Notes under the pieces: model-generated
Database searches by the model: none
What the model saw: the letters and a program-made list of their open reading frames with translations, nothing else
Told to the model about the DNA's origin: nothing
Translations under genes and position numbers: made by a program
DNA from: CAYUHK01 sp964475165
GTDB lineage: Bacteria; Verrucomicrobiota; Kiritimatiellia; JAAZAB01
DNA: 64,000 bases
Direction of reading: 5' to 3'
NCBI GenBank assembly: GCA_964475165.1
Contig: CAYYVN010000006.1
Location: forward strand, 70,097 to 134,096
In this document: piece by piece, positions 32,483 to 41,359 of the stretch
Position numbering within the stretch: the stretch's first letter is position 1
Layout: every line of letters starts with the position of its first letter

Positions 32483-35476
32483 ATGCCAATCCGTTGGATA
32501 GTCAAAAAAATCGTCGGCACCAAGCATCAGCGGGATTTGAAGAAACTCTGGCCCTTGGTGGAGCGGATCAACGCCCTGGAGCAAGAATACCAAGCTCTCT
32601 CCGCCGCTGCCCTCCAGGCCAAAACGGCTGAATTCAAGGAACGTTTGCGTCAGGGCGCCACCTTGGATAGCCTGCTGTGCGAGGCTTTTGCGGTGGTCAA
32701 AAATGCCTGCCGCCGTTTGCTGGGCACTAAATTTTCCGTGTGCGAACATGAGATGACCTGGGATATGGTGCCCTTCGATGTCCAGTTGATCGGCGGGATC
32801 GCCTTGCACCAGGGCAAGATTGCCGAAATGGCCACTGGCGAGGGCAAAACGCTGGTGGCCACCATGCCGCTCTATCTCAATGCTCTGCCCGGCCAGAATG
32901 TGCATCTGGTGACGGTTAATGATTACCTGGCCCGCCGCGACTCCCAATGGATGGGGCTCGTTTTCAACTATCTTGGTTTGAGCGTGGGCTGCATTCAGAA
33001 CCAGATGGGCCCCGCGGAGCGCCGCGCCGAATATGCCAAGGATATCACCTATGGCACCAACAGTGAGTTTGGCTTCGATTACCTGCGCGATAACGGCATG
33101 GCCTTCAGCGCTCAAGATGTGGTGCAGCGCGAGCATGCCTATGTGATCATCGACGAGGTGGATAGTATCTTGATCGATGAAGCGCGCACGCCGCTGATCA
33201 TCTCCGGGCCGGCGCCCGTCTCCAGTCATCAATATGCGACTTTGGCGCCGCTGGTCGAGCGCTTGGTCCGCAAGCAACGCGATTATTGCAATCAATTGAT
33301 GCAGGCCGCCCGGACGAGCATCGAGCAAGGCGATCCGGAACAAGCCAAGCTGCGCCTCTACCAGGTGCATCATGGCATGCCGAAAAACAAGCAGCTGCTG
33401 CATCTGCTCGAAGACGCCGCCGTCCGCAAGATGCTTGAGCAGATCAATAACGCCCTGCTGACCGATATGCGCAAGGAACAGGCGCGCGCCCTGCGTGAGG
33501 AAATGTATTTCACCATCGATGAGCGCGGGCACGATGCCACCTTGACCGATAAAGGCTGCCAGATGATGAGCCCCACCGATCCCAACGCCTATGTGCTGCC
33601 GGATCTGGTGTCTCAATTGGCCGAGATCGATGGCGCCACGGAGCTGGCCGATCAAGAGAAGCTGGAGCGGCGCCAGGCCCTGCAAAGCGCCTTCGCCGAA
33701 AAAAGCGAACGCATCCATAATGTGGATCAATTGATTCGCGCCTATGCCCTGTATGAGAAGGATGTGGAATATGTGGTGCAGAATAACCAGGTCTTGATCG
33801 TGGATGAGTTCACCGGGCGCATCCTGCCCGGCCGCCGCTGGAGCGATGGCCTGCACCAGGCCATCGAGGCCAAGGAAGGCGTCAAGATTGAGCGCGAAAC
33901 CCAAACGCTGGCCACGATCACCATTCAGAATTATTTCCGCATGTACGCTAAGCTGGCCGGGATGACCGGTACGGCTGAGACCGAGGCCAATGAATTTCGC
34001 GATATTTATAAATTGGATGTAATGGTCATTCCCACCAACCGCCCCATTCGGCGCCTGGATCATAACGATCTTATCTATCGTACGCGGCGCGAAAAATATA
34101 AGGCCATGCTCGATGAAATTGCCGCCTGTCATGGCCAGGGCCAGCCGGTGCTGGTGGGTACAGTATCGGTGGAAACTTCCGAGCTGATCAGCCGCATGCT
34201 GAAGCGTGAGGGTATCCCGCATAATGTGCTCAATGCCAAGAACCATGAGCGTGAAGCCGAGATCGTCACGCGCGCCGGCCAAGCCGGCGCTGTGACCATT
34301 GCCACCAATATGGCCGGCCGCGGCACCGATATTAAGCTCGGGGCCGGGGTGGTGCATTTACCCAAGGAAGTTATCGAATCGAGCTTGGCTCTCGAGCAGA
34401 CCTTTGCCGGCCAAACCCTGCGCGCGCAACTGCGGCAGCAACCCAGCGGCCTGCATGTTATCGGCTCGGAGCGTCATGAATCGCGGCGCATCGACCGCCA
34501 GCTGCGCGGACGCTGCGCGCGCCAGGGCGATCCGGGCTCCTCGCGCTTCTATGTGTCATTAGAAGATGATCTCATGCGCCTTTTCGGCTCCGATCGCATC
34601 TCCAACATCATGGCCAAAATGGGGATCGAGGAGGGCCAGCAATTGGAGCATCCCTGGCTCAACCGCTCGATCGGGACGGCCCAGCAGCGCGTGGAACAGC
34701 ATAATTATTCCATCCGCAAACGCACTCTCGAATATGATGATGTGATGAATAAACAGCGCGAGATAATTTATGATTTCCGCGGCGATATCGTGCGCGCTCC
34801 GGCTGTGCGCGAACATCTGCTGGATATCGTGGCGGATCTGATCGAATCCCGCGCCGCCACGGCCCTGGAGGATGAAGCCGCGCAGGAAGCCTTCTTGGCC
34901 TGGGTCAATACGACCTTCCCGGTGGGCTTGCGTCTGCCCGCGGAGCAGCTCTCAACGCTCACCAGCGACACGCTGGCCGCGCTGGTCTTTGAGCGCGTTA
35001 AGCAGGCCTATGACCTGAAAGTGCAAATTGAAGATGCCGAGGCTTTGCCGGGCATGGAGCGCTATATCCTACTGCATTCCATCGATACGCTCTGGCAGGA
35101 TTATCTGCGCAGCATTGATCATCTGCGCCAGGGAGTTGGCCTGCGCGCTTATGGCCAGCAGGATCCTTTGGTGGAGTATAAGCGCGAAGCCTACGATATG
35201 TTTGCCACCCTCATGGATAATATCAAGGCCGAAGTGGTGATGAAGATGTTTCGTTCCACCACTTCGCTCAAAGCCTTTGAACGCTTGGTGAGTAATCTGC
35301 CGCATCAGCTGGTGCATAATCAGGTATCGGCCTTGAGCGGCGCTCCGCTGCCCCAGCCGACTGCGGCGGCCGCACCGGCGGCGGCCCGCCAGCGCAGCGG
35401 CCCGAAGGTCGGTCGCAATGATCCTTGCCCCTGTGGCAGCGGCCGCAAATATAAGAAATGCTGTGGAACCGCATGA
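32483..35476 (+). CDS. secA: Preprotein translocase ATPase SecA
   Basis: 997-residue motor of the Sec pathway. Walker A ATGEGKTLVATMP (about 117-127; E. coli has RTGEGKT), DEVDSILIDEARTPLIISG (about 224-240), LVGTVSVETSELISRMLKREG, ATNMAGRGTDIKLG, RQLRGRCARQGDPGSSRFYV and the C-terminal zinc motif NDPCPCGSGRKYKKCCG. It is longer than the E. coli protein mainly by about 90 residues in the 255-345 region (QLMQAARTSIEQGDPEQA...), as in several non-proteobacterial SecAs. The stop overlaps lnt as ATGA. It should serve the many signal-peptide proteins in the window. Confidence 0.98.
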   Translation: MPIRWIVKKIVGTKHQRDLKKLWPLVERINALEQEYQALSAAALQAKTAEFKERLRQGATLDSLLCEAFAVVKNACRRLLGTKFSVCEHEMTWDMVPFDVQLIGGIALHQGKIAEMATGEGKTLVATMPLYLNALPGQNVHLVTVNDYLARRDSQWMGLVFNYLGLSVGCIQNQMGPAERRAEYAKDITYGTNSEFGFDYLRDNGMAFSAQDVVQREHAYVIIDEVDSILIDEARTPLIISGPAPVSSHQYATLAPLVERLVRKQRDYCNQLMQAARTSIEQGDPEQAKLRLYQVHHGMPKNKQLLHLLEDAAVRKMLEQINNALLTDMRKEQARALREEMYFTIDERGHDATLTDKGCQMMSPTDPNAYVLPDLVSQLAEIDGATELADQEKLERRQALQSAFAEKSERIHNVDQLIRAYALYEKDVEYVVQNNQVLIVDEFTGRILPGRRWSDGLHQAIEAKEGVKIERETQTLATITIQNYFRMYAKLAGMTGTAETEANEFRDIYKLDVMVIPTNRPIRRLDHNDLIYRTRREKYKAMLDEIAACHGQGQPVLVGTVSVETSELISRMLKREGIPHNVLNAKNHEREAEIVTRAGQAGAVTIATNMAGRGTDIKLGAGVVHLPKEVIESSLALEQTFAGQTLRAQLRQQPSGLHVIGSERHESRRIDRQLRGRCARQGDPGSSRFYVSLEDDLMRLFGSDRISNIMAKMGIEEGQQLEHPWLNRSIGTAQQRVEQHNYSIRKRTLEYDDVMNKQREIIYDFRGDIVRAPAVREHLLDIVADLIESRAATALEDEAAQEAFLAWVNTTFPVGLRLPAEQLSTLTSDTLAALVFERVKQAYDLKVQIEDAEALPGMERYILLHSIDTLWQDYLRSIDHLRQGVGLRAYGQQDPLVEYKREAYDMFATLMDNIKAEVVMKMFRSTTSLKAFERLVSNLPHQLVHNQVSALSGAPLPQPTAAAAPAAARQRSGPKVGRNDPCPCGSGRKYKKCCGTA

Positions 35477-37086
35477 GTAGCTTCTCCTGGCCCTTGGCTG
35501 GGTCGCGGCCGGCTGCTGTCCAGCTGGTGCTGGCGGTCCTTTCCGGCGGCTTGCTCTTTGCCGCTTTCCCCCCCTTGGAGTGGGCTGCGACAGCCTATGT
35601 GGCGCTCGTGCCCCTGCTGTGGCTGGCGGCCCAGACTTCGCCCGGCCAGGCCTGGCGGAGCGGTCTGCTGGCCGGGCTGGTTGGCTGGTGCTCTTCCTTG
35701 GCCTGGCTGGCGCGCGTCTCCTGGGTGGGCTGGCTATTGCTGGGCGCTTATTGCGCACTCTATCTGGGCGCCTTCACCTGGCTGGCAGCCTGGATGCTGC
35801 CCGGCGCCAGCCGGGCGCGGATGGGAGGTCGCCTGGGCCTCTTGATCTTGTTGCCGGCGCTCTGGGTGGGCTGCGAATATGTGCGGGCCACGCTTTTCAG
35901 CGGGTTCCCCTGGAATGCCTTGGGGGCCAGCCAGACCCTGCAACTGCCCTTGATTCAAAGCGCGGCCTGGGGCGGAGTCTATGCTGTTTCCTATCTCATC
36001 GTCTTGATCAATACGGCCTTGGTCTTGAGCCTCTTATCCCTCAGCCGCTCAGCGGCGCGCTGGTCAGCCCTGTGGCCCTTGCTGCTGGCGCTGGGCGTCT
36101 TGGGGTTGGCCTGGCAGGGTGGTCGCAGCGCTCTGCGCCAGCTGGATCAGCAACCGCCCGGCGCGCCGTTAGCCCTGACGCTGGTGCAGTTGAATGTGCC
36201 CCAGTTTGAAAAAATGGTTTTGGAAGAAGGCGGCGCGCTGATTGAGGAACGCCTGCGCCGGATCACGCGCCAAAGCATTCAAGACGCGCAACCCGAATTG
36301 GTGGTTTGGCCGGAGACGGCCGTGCCCGAGTTTGTGCGCGGCACCCCTTCCACCGAGCAGCTCATTGAGGATCTGCTGCAAGAGGGTGTACCCCTGCTGG
36401 TGGGCGCCATGGATTATGCGCCGACCAATGGTACGCTGCAATATTTCAACAGCTCCTTCCTTTTCGCTCCGCAACGGGGTTTGATCGGGGAATACCGCAA
36501 ACGGCATTTGGTGGTCTTTGGTGAAACCGTGCCCTTGAGCGATAGCTTTCCTTTCCTGCGCCGCCTGACGCCCATCGAGGAGAGTTTCACCGCCGGAAAA
36601 AGCCCCGTCGTTATGCGGCTGGATGCGTCGGCGCGCGCCTTTGCCGTCCTGATTTGTTTTGAAGATACGGTGGCGGCTCTGGCGCGCGAGGCGGTGGCCG
36701 TTGGCGCGCGGCTCTTGATCAACCAGACCAATGATGCCTGGTTCGATCCTTCCTGGGCCTCGCGCCAGCATATGCTGCAATGCGTCTGGCGCTGCGTGGA
36801 AAATCGCGTGCCCGCCGCGCGTTCAACCAATACGGGGATCACTTGTTGCATTGATCGCCTGGGGCGCATTACGGGGCTCTTGGCGCCGGCCCAAGGAGCG
36901 AACCCGGAGCCGGCCAGTGTGACGCAGATCGTGCATCTGCCCGGCCCGGAAATGCCGCTTACTTTTTATACGCGTTATGGCGATCTTTTTGCGCAAAGCT
37001 GCCTGCTGAGCCTCTGCTGGCCCTTGCTCTGGGCTGGGCGCCGGCGCCGGGGCTCAGCGGCCGCCCAGCCCGAAATTGGAGGTTGA
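35473..37086 (+). CDS. lnt: Apolipoprotein N-acyltransferase
   Basis: Lnt adds the third acyl chain to the N-terminal Cys of lipoproteins. The 537-residue protein has about six N-terminal TM helices (e.g. LLILLPALWVGCEYVRATLF) and a nitrilase-like periplasmic domain with the catalytic triad: Glu281 (WPETAVPEF), Lys343 (EYRKRHLVVFGE) and Cys395 (AVLICFEDT). A final TM helix lies near 505-525. ATG 35473 overlaps the secA stop. An alternative in-frame ATG at 35458 would overlap secA further. Confidence 0.95.
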   Translation: MSSFSWPLAGSRPAAVQLVLAVLSGGLLFAAFPPLEWAATAYVALVPLLWLAAQTSPGQAWRSGLLAGLVGWCSSLAWLARVSWVGWLLLGAYCALYLGAFTWLAAWMLPGASRARMGGRLGLLILLPALWVGCEYVRATLFSGFPWNALGASQTLQLPLIQSAAWGGVYAVSYLIVLINTALVLSLLSLSRSAARWSALWPLLLALGVLGLAWQGGRSALRQLDQQPPGAPLALTLVQLNVPQFEKMVLEEGGALIEERLRRITRQSIQDAQPELVVWPETAVPEFVRGTPSTEQLIEDLLQEGVPLLVGAMDYAPTNGTLQYFNSSFLFAPQRGLIGEYRKRHLVVFGETVPLSDSFPFLRRLTPIEESFTAGKSPVVMRLDASARAFAVLICFEDTVAALAREAVAVGARLLINQTNDAWFDPSWASRQHMLQCVWRCVENRVPAARSTNTGITCCIDRLGRITGLLAPAQGANPEPASVTQIVHLPGPEMPLTFYTRYGDLFAQSCLLSLCWPLLWAGRRRRGSAAAQPEIGG

Positions 37087-37111
37087 CAAGTTCGCGCGCT
37101 TTATGCCAGAC
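37083..37111 (+). promoter_or_regulatory. Weak promoter candidate before acyP
   Basis: TTGACA at 37083-37088 with CAGACT 18 bp downstream. The -35 is perfect but the -10 is poor. It overlaps the last codons of lnt. Confidence 0.3.
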
Positions 37112-37188
37112 TGCCCGCGCATTCACCCCAGCCTTTGGGTCAGGGGGCTATCCCACCGTTCAAGCTCCCCGGATCGATATTTGCCATG

Positions 37189-37461
37189 ATGGCCCGAGCG
37201 CATATGATAATTAAAGGGCGCGTGCAAGGGGTTGGATTCCGATGGACCTGCCAGCGCCAGGCTCAAAAGCTTGGCTTGCGCGGCTGGGTTAAAAATCTGG
37301 CCGATGGTAGCGTCGAGATCCTGGCCGAAGGTCAGCCCGCGAGCGTGGAGCGCCTGGTGGCCTGGAGCCGGCAGGGGCCGCCTGGCGCGCAGGTGACCGA
37401 ATGCCGACTGACTGCGGAAACAGCCCTGGCTGCTGGCAATGCTTTCCGCATACTTTTTTGA
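37189..37461 (+). CDS. acyP: Acylphosphatase
   Basis: 90-residue enzyme that hydrolyses acyl phosphates. GRVQGVGFRW contains the catalytic Arg and the phosphate loop, and RGWVKNLADGSVEI the catalytic Asn. The size is typical. Starts at 37135 or 37186 would add a short tail; ATG 37189 is the most family-like. It stands between lnt and rnr, 24 bp before the rnr start. Confidence 0.9.
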   Translation: MARAHMIIKGRVQGVGFRWTCQRQAQKLGLRGWVKNLADGSVEILAEGQPASVERLVAWSRQGPPGAQVTECRLTAETALAAGNAFRILF

Positions 37462-37484
37462 TCCATGAACCACAGGACTAGTTA

Positions 37485-39665
37485 ATGAATATATCTAAGA
37501 AATTTCGATCTCACTATCATGATCCGATCCTGGCCCTGCTGCGCCAGGCGGGGTGCCGGCCGCTCTCGGAAGCGCATATCGCCGCCCAGCTCAAGCTGCG
37601 CGGTGGCGCTCGCAAGCGCCTGCGTTTATTGCTCAATAGCATGCTGCAGGAAGGCGCTATCCAACGCCTGGCGCCGGCCGCCTATATGCTGGGCACGGCG
37701 GCCGATCTGATCAGCGGCACAGTCGAAATTTTACGTTCGGGCGATGGCTTTATCGCCCCGCTTAATGGTGATCCGGATATCTTTGTGCCACGCGATAAGC
37801 TGGGCAGGGCTTTGCCGCAGGATCGCGTCTTGGTGCAGCTGGATCAGCGGGCGCCCTCGGCCGCGCCGGGGCCTCGGCGCAGTGGCCGGGTTATGCGTAT
37901 CCTGGAGCGGACGCCCAAGGCGCTCGTCGGCACTCTCCAGAGGGGTGGGCGTCATTATTATGTGGTGCCGCTGAATCCGGCTTATCCCCAGCATTTTTGC
38001 GTTCGGGATCCCCTGAATGCCCGCCCCAACGATCGGGTGGTGATTCAGTTCGCCGCCTGGCCCCAGCAGCGCTTGCAGCCGGAGGCCAAAATCATTGAGG
38101 TTATCGGCCCGGCCACAAAGCCCTCCTTGGATACCCTGGCGATCATCAAGCAATATGATCTGCCAACTAAATTCCCGCCGGCGGCCCTGCGCGAAGCCGC
38201 CGCCCTCTCGGCCGCCTCCGTGGATGAGCGCCGCGATTTGCGCGCCCTTTTTACCTTCACCATCGATCCGGCCACGGCGCGTGATTTTGATGACGCCCTC
38301 TCCTTGGAACAGGATGCGCAAGGGCGGCGTGTGCTCGGCGTGCATATTGCCGATGTGGCGCATTTCGTGCGCGCGGGTGGAGCGCTCGATGCCGAGGCGC
38401 GCCAGCGCGGCAACAGCGTTTATCTGCCGGATAAAGTCTTGCCTATGCTGCCGGAAGAGCTTTCCAATGGTCTGTGCAGCTTACGGCCGCAGGAGGATCG
38501 CCTGGCTTTCTCGGTGCTGATCACCTTCGACGGTCAGGGCCTGCCCGTGCATACCGAGTTCTGTCGCAGCCTGATCCGCTCCCGTTTGCGTCTGACCTAT
38601 GCTCAGGCCTTGGCGGCTCTGCAAGGTGATCCTCCGCCGGATGGGCAACTCAGTGCCCAGGCCCTCAGCAGCCTGCGCCAGGTGCATCGCTTGGCGCAAC
38701 AGTTGCGTCAGCGCCGCTTTGCCCAACATGCGCTGGACCTGGATATGCCAGAATACGAGGTCATCATGGGGCCCGATAGCATGATCGTGGATATTCGGCA
38801 GGTCATGAACGATATCTCCCATCAATTGATCGAAGAATGCATGGTGGCCGCCAATGAGGCTGTGGATCGCCATTTGAGCTCGCAAGGGCTGGCCTTGCTG
38901 CGGCGCGTGCATGAACCGCCGGCCCCGCATAAAATAGAAATGCTCACGGCCCAATTGATCGAGATGGGCCTACAGCCCGGTGATCTTGCGCAACGCGCTG
39001 TGATGACCGCTTTCCTTAAATCAGTGCGCGGCCATCCCTTGGAATATGATGTTAAAGTGGCGGTTTTGAAAAGTATGCCGCGCGCCTCCTATGCCCCCGA
39101 ACCCCTGGGGCATTTTGGGCTGGCCAAGCGTTTCTATGCCCATTTCACCTCGCCGATCCGCCGCTATCCGGATCTGGTGGCGCATCGCATTCTGGCGGCG
39201 GCCCTGACCCGTCAGCCCAATCCCTATACCCGCCAGGAATTGAAGATGCTGGGGCGCCACTGTTCTGATACCGAACAGACAGCCGAGGCGGCTGAAAAGG
39301 CGCTTTTAGAGATAAAAAAATACCGCTTTCTGGAACAGCAGCTGCGCCGCAAACAACCCCAAGTTTATGATGCGGTTGTGGTTCGGGCACGGAATTTCGG
39401 TCTCTTCATAGAGCTGACCCGCCTGCAAGTGCAGGGCTTGATCCATGTCGCCAGCATCGCCAGAGGCTCCAGCCGTTTTGATGCCCAGCGGGAAATCCTG
39501 CGGGTGGGCGAAACCAACTATGCATTTGGCACTCGGGTGCGGGTATTTATCACCCGGGTGGATTTTGATAAACGCCAGCTTGATTTTGCTCTGGCCGGGC
39601 GCCCGTCCGCCGCGCGCCAGAGCCGGGCGCGGGCAGCAAAAGGCTCTCGGCGCCGGTCAAGCTAG
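37485..39665 (+). CDS. rnr: Ribonuclease R (RNB-family exoribonuclease)
   Basis: 726 residues. In order: a winged-helix start (SEAHIAAQLKLRGGARKRLR), two cold-shock domains (ISGTVEILRSGDGFIAPLNG), the RNB catalytic domain with FTIDPATARDFDDALSLEQD (four Asp that bind Mg2+) and HFTSPIRRYPDLVAHR, and an S1 domain (FGLFIELTRLQVQGLIHVAS). The C-terminus is Arg/Ala/Ser rich. It degrades structured RNA from the 3' end. It converges on the next gene with a 15-bp gap. Confidence 0.95.
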   Translation: MNISKKFRSHYHDPILALLRQAGCRPLSEAHIAAQLKLRGGARKRLRLLLNSMLQEGAIQRLAPAAYMLGTAADLISGTVEILRSGDGFIAPLNGDPDIFVPRDKLGRALPQDRVLVQLDQRAPSAAPGPRRSGRVMRILERTPKALVGTLQRGGRHYYVVPLNPAYPQHFCVRDPLNARPNDRVVIQFAAWPQQRLQPEAKIIEVIGPATKPSLDTLAIIKQYDLPTKFPPAALREAAALSAASVDERRDLRALFTFTIDPATARDFDDALSLEQDAQGRRVLGVHIADVAHFVRAGGALDAEARQRGNSVYLPDKVLPMLPEELSNGLCSLRPQEDRLAFSVLITFDGQGLPVHTEFCRSLIRSRLRLTYAQALAALQGDPPPDGQLSAQALSSLRQVHRLAQQLRQRRFAQHALDLDMPEYEVIMGPDSMIVDIRQVMNDISHQLIEECMVAANEAVDRHLSSQGLALLRRVHEPPAPHKIEMLTAQLIEMGLQPGDLAQRAVMTAFLKSVRGHPLEYDVKVAVLKSMPRASYAPEPLGHFGLAKRFYAHFTSPIRRYPDLVAHRILAAALTRQPNPYTRQELKMLGRHCSDTEQTAEAAEKALLEIKKYRFLEQQLRRKQPQVYDAVVVRARNFGLFIELTRLQVQGLIHVASIARGSSRFDAQREILRVGETNYAFGTRVRVFITRVDFDKRQLDFALAGRPSAARQSRARAAKGSRRRSS

Positions 39666-39680
39666 GGGCGCTTGCGGCAG

Positions 39681-40364
39681 TTATTGAGCGGCATCCGCTT
39701 GCGGCCGGCCGATGGGCAGGAGATAGAGGGGGCGTTGCCCAGCGGGCAAATTCAATAGCCTGGCAATGGCTTGCTCGTCAAAGGCGCCGACAGGCGTCGA
39801 TCCCAGTCCCAGGGCTACGGCCTGTAAGTGCACATTTTGGGCCGCATGCCCGGCCTCCATATAAATATACATCCTCCCCCGTTCCCCATAGCGGCGCGTG
39901 GTGCGCTCCGGCAGAGCGGTGAGGATAATGATGGCCGCGGCCTTGCGCATCCAGGTTTGATCCAAAGCGGCCGCGGCCAGTGCCGCTCGTTGATCGCCGC
40001 TCAGAACCTCGCGCAGGGCATGCTCTTGCGGCAGGTAAAGCTGGATGCCCTGGGCGGTTACCAGATAGGTTTCCAGGGGATAGGTGGCCCCGGCCGAAGG
40101 CGCGGCGCGCAAATGCTGCGGCGGTGCTGTGAGGCCCTGGGCCGCCCAAAGCAGTTGCCCGAGGGTCTCATCCGTGAGCGTGGTGAGAGCGAAGGCTCGC
40201 ACGGCCCGCCGCTGAGCGATGGTTTCTTCCAATGAGATTTGGCCCTTCGTTTTAGGTTTAGGTAATTTCAATGTTGGGACTCCTTGGGTGCTGGCGGGCA
40301 GGCTGATCAGCCAGAGAGCGCTTAAGCTCCCGGCCAGCACTGCCCTGATCATAAAAGGATTCAT
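39681..40364 (-). CDS. Exported nitroreductase/SagB-type flavoprotein
   Basis: 227 residues with an N-terminal signal peptide or anchor (FMIRAVLAGSLSALWLISLP). The body is nitroreductase-fold: AQRRAVRAFALTTLTDETLG (FMN-binding start), APSAGATYPLETYLV and MEAGHAAQNVHLQAVALGLG, then LYLLPIGRP. The middle motif is the SagB-type FMN contact. A signal sequence on this fold is unusual. ATG 40364 overlaps the stop of the MBL gene as ATGA, so the two are translationally coupled. Substrate unknown. Confidence 0.82.
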   Translation of the reverse strand: MNPFMIRAVLAGSLSALWLISLPASTQGVPTLKLPKPKTKGQISLEETIAQRRAVRAFALTTLTDETLGQLLWAAQGLTAPPQHLRAAPSAGATYPLETYLVTAQGIQLYLPQEHALREVLSGDQRAALAAAALDQTWMRKAAAIIILTALPERTTRRYGERGRMYIYMEAGHAAQNVHLQAVALGLGSTPVGAFDEQAIARLLNLPAGQRPLYLLPIGRPQADAAQ

Positions 40365-41230
40365 CGGCTTTTTCCCGGCTTGCTTGGCGCTGCGGCCGGC
40401 TGGGGGCCCAGGGACCAGCACAGCCCGGCCCGGGCGGCCCGCGTGCGCCGAAAAACTTGCCGGCATTGTCTCACGAGGGCGCTGATCTGGCTATCGGTGC
40501 GGTAGCGATCATGATGGGTCAAAATGAGTTCGGCCGCGCCGGCGGCCCGGGCCAGTTCCGCGGCTGCTGGCCAGGTGCCATGGCCCCAGCCGCGCCGCGC
40601 CGGCAATTCCCGGGGCAGATATTGGGCATCCACCAGCAACACATCGGCCTGCTGGCAGAAGCGCCGCAGAGGATCATCAAAGCCCGGCTGCCCGAATTCA
40701 TGATCGGTGATGATGACGATGGCGCGGCCGGCGAGTTCCAAACGGTAAGCCAGGCTGTCTTGAGGATGATTAAGTGGGCACCAGCTGATGCGCGCGCCAT
40801 AGCGGTTGAGCGGTTGAGTGCGCGGCAGGTTTTGCCAATGCAGTTGCGCGCGGCAATCACGCAGGCTGATGGGCCAGTAGGGGGGTGCGCAGAGCCTGGT
40901 GAGGGCCGCTGGCCAGGTCTGTCCGCCGCGCGCTCCGCCCAGCAGCGTGATGTGAGCTTGGGGCAGAGAGAGCGGCTTGAAGAGCGGCAAGCCCATGAGG
41001 TGATCTAAATGAAAATGGGTGAATAAAAGCGCGATGGGCGGCGGTTTGGCGCTGCGCGCCAATTGTTGGCCGAGTTCAATGAGCCCGGTGCCGGCATCGA
41101 TAACAATCAAACCCTGCGGGGTGCGCAGGCTGTAGCAGGTTGTCTGGCCGCCATGCCGGGCGAAATGCGGCCCCACCGCCGGCGTGGTGCCGCGCGCTCC
41201 GTAGATCATGAAGGAATTGATGGCCTGCAT
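40361..41230 (-). CDS. Metallo-beta-lactamase-fold hydrolase (RNase Z/PhnP-like)
   Basis: 289 residues. FTHFHLDHLMGLPLFKPL is the HxHxDH zinc site; VIDAGTGLIELG precedes it, and VIITDHEFGQPG, VLLVDAQYL and LILTHHDRYRTD give the later ligands. FMIYGARGTTPAVGPHFARH at the start resembles the RNase Z/PhnP/CpdB-like group. Possibly a phosphodiesterase. It has a candidate promoter six bases before the ATG (leaderless) and couples to the exported nitroreductase downstream. Confidence 0.85.
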   Translation of the reverse strand: MQAINSFMIYGARGTTPAVGPHFARHGGQTTCYSLRTPQGLIVIDAGTGLIELGQQLARSAKPPPIALLFTHFHLDHLMGLPLFKPLSLPQAHITLLGGARGGQTWPAALTRLCAPPYWPISLRDCRAQLHWQNLPRTQPLNRYGARISWCPLNHPQDSLAYRLELAGRAIVIITDHEFGQPGFDDPLRRFCQQADVLLVDAQYLPRELPARRGWGHGTWPAAAELARAAGAAELILTHHDRYRTDSQISALVRQCRQVFRRTRAARAGLCWSLGPQPAAAPSKPGKSR

Positions 41231-41236
41231 TGCTAT

Positions 41237-41265
41237 AGTCTAGCATCCCGGGCGATCTTTGGGAA
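41237..41265 (-). promoter_or_regulatory. Candidate promoter for the MBL hydrolase (leaderless)
   Basis: Minus strand: TTCCCA (41265-41260), 17 bp, TAGACT (41242-41237), then ATAGCA and the ATG at 41230. The -10 to ATG distance of six bases leaves no leader. Confidence 0.5.
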
Positions 41266-41291
41266 GGGCTCGCGTCTGAGCAGGGCCGGGC

Positions 41292-41319
41292 TTGACTTAC
41301 CTCTCCGGCTTGCTAAGCT
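41292..41319 (+). promoter_or_regulatory. Candidate promoter for ruvB
   Basis: TTGACT (41292-41297), 16 bp, TAAGCT (41314-41319), 40 bases before ATG 41360. Confidence 0.5.
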
Positions 41320-41359
41320 AACGCCGAAAAGCTGCTGCCAGACTTGAGCGGAACAAACG

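Noticed and set aside
31964..34357. 797-codon open frame antisense to secA
   Set aside because: It is the mirror of the real secA gene in GC-rich DNA; no motifs or binding site, and secA is beyond doubt.
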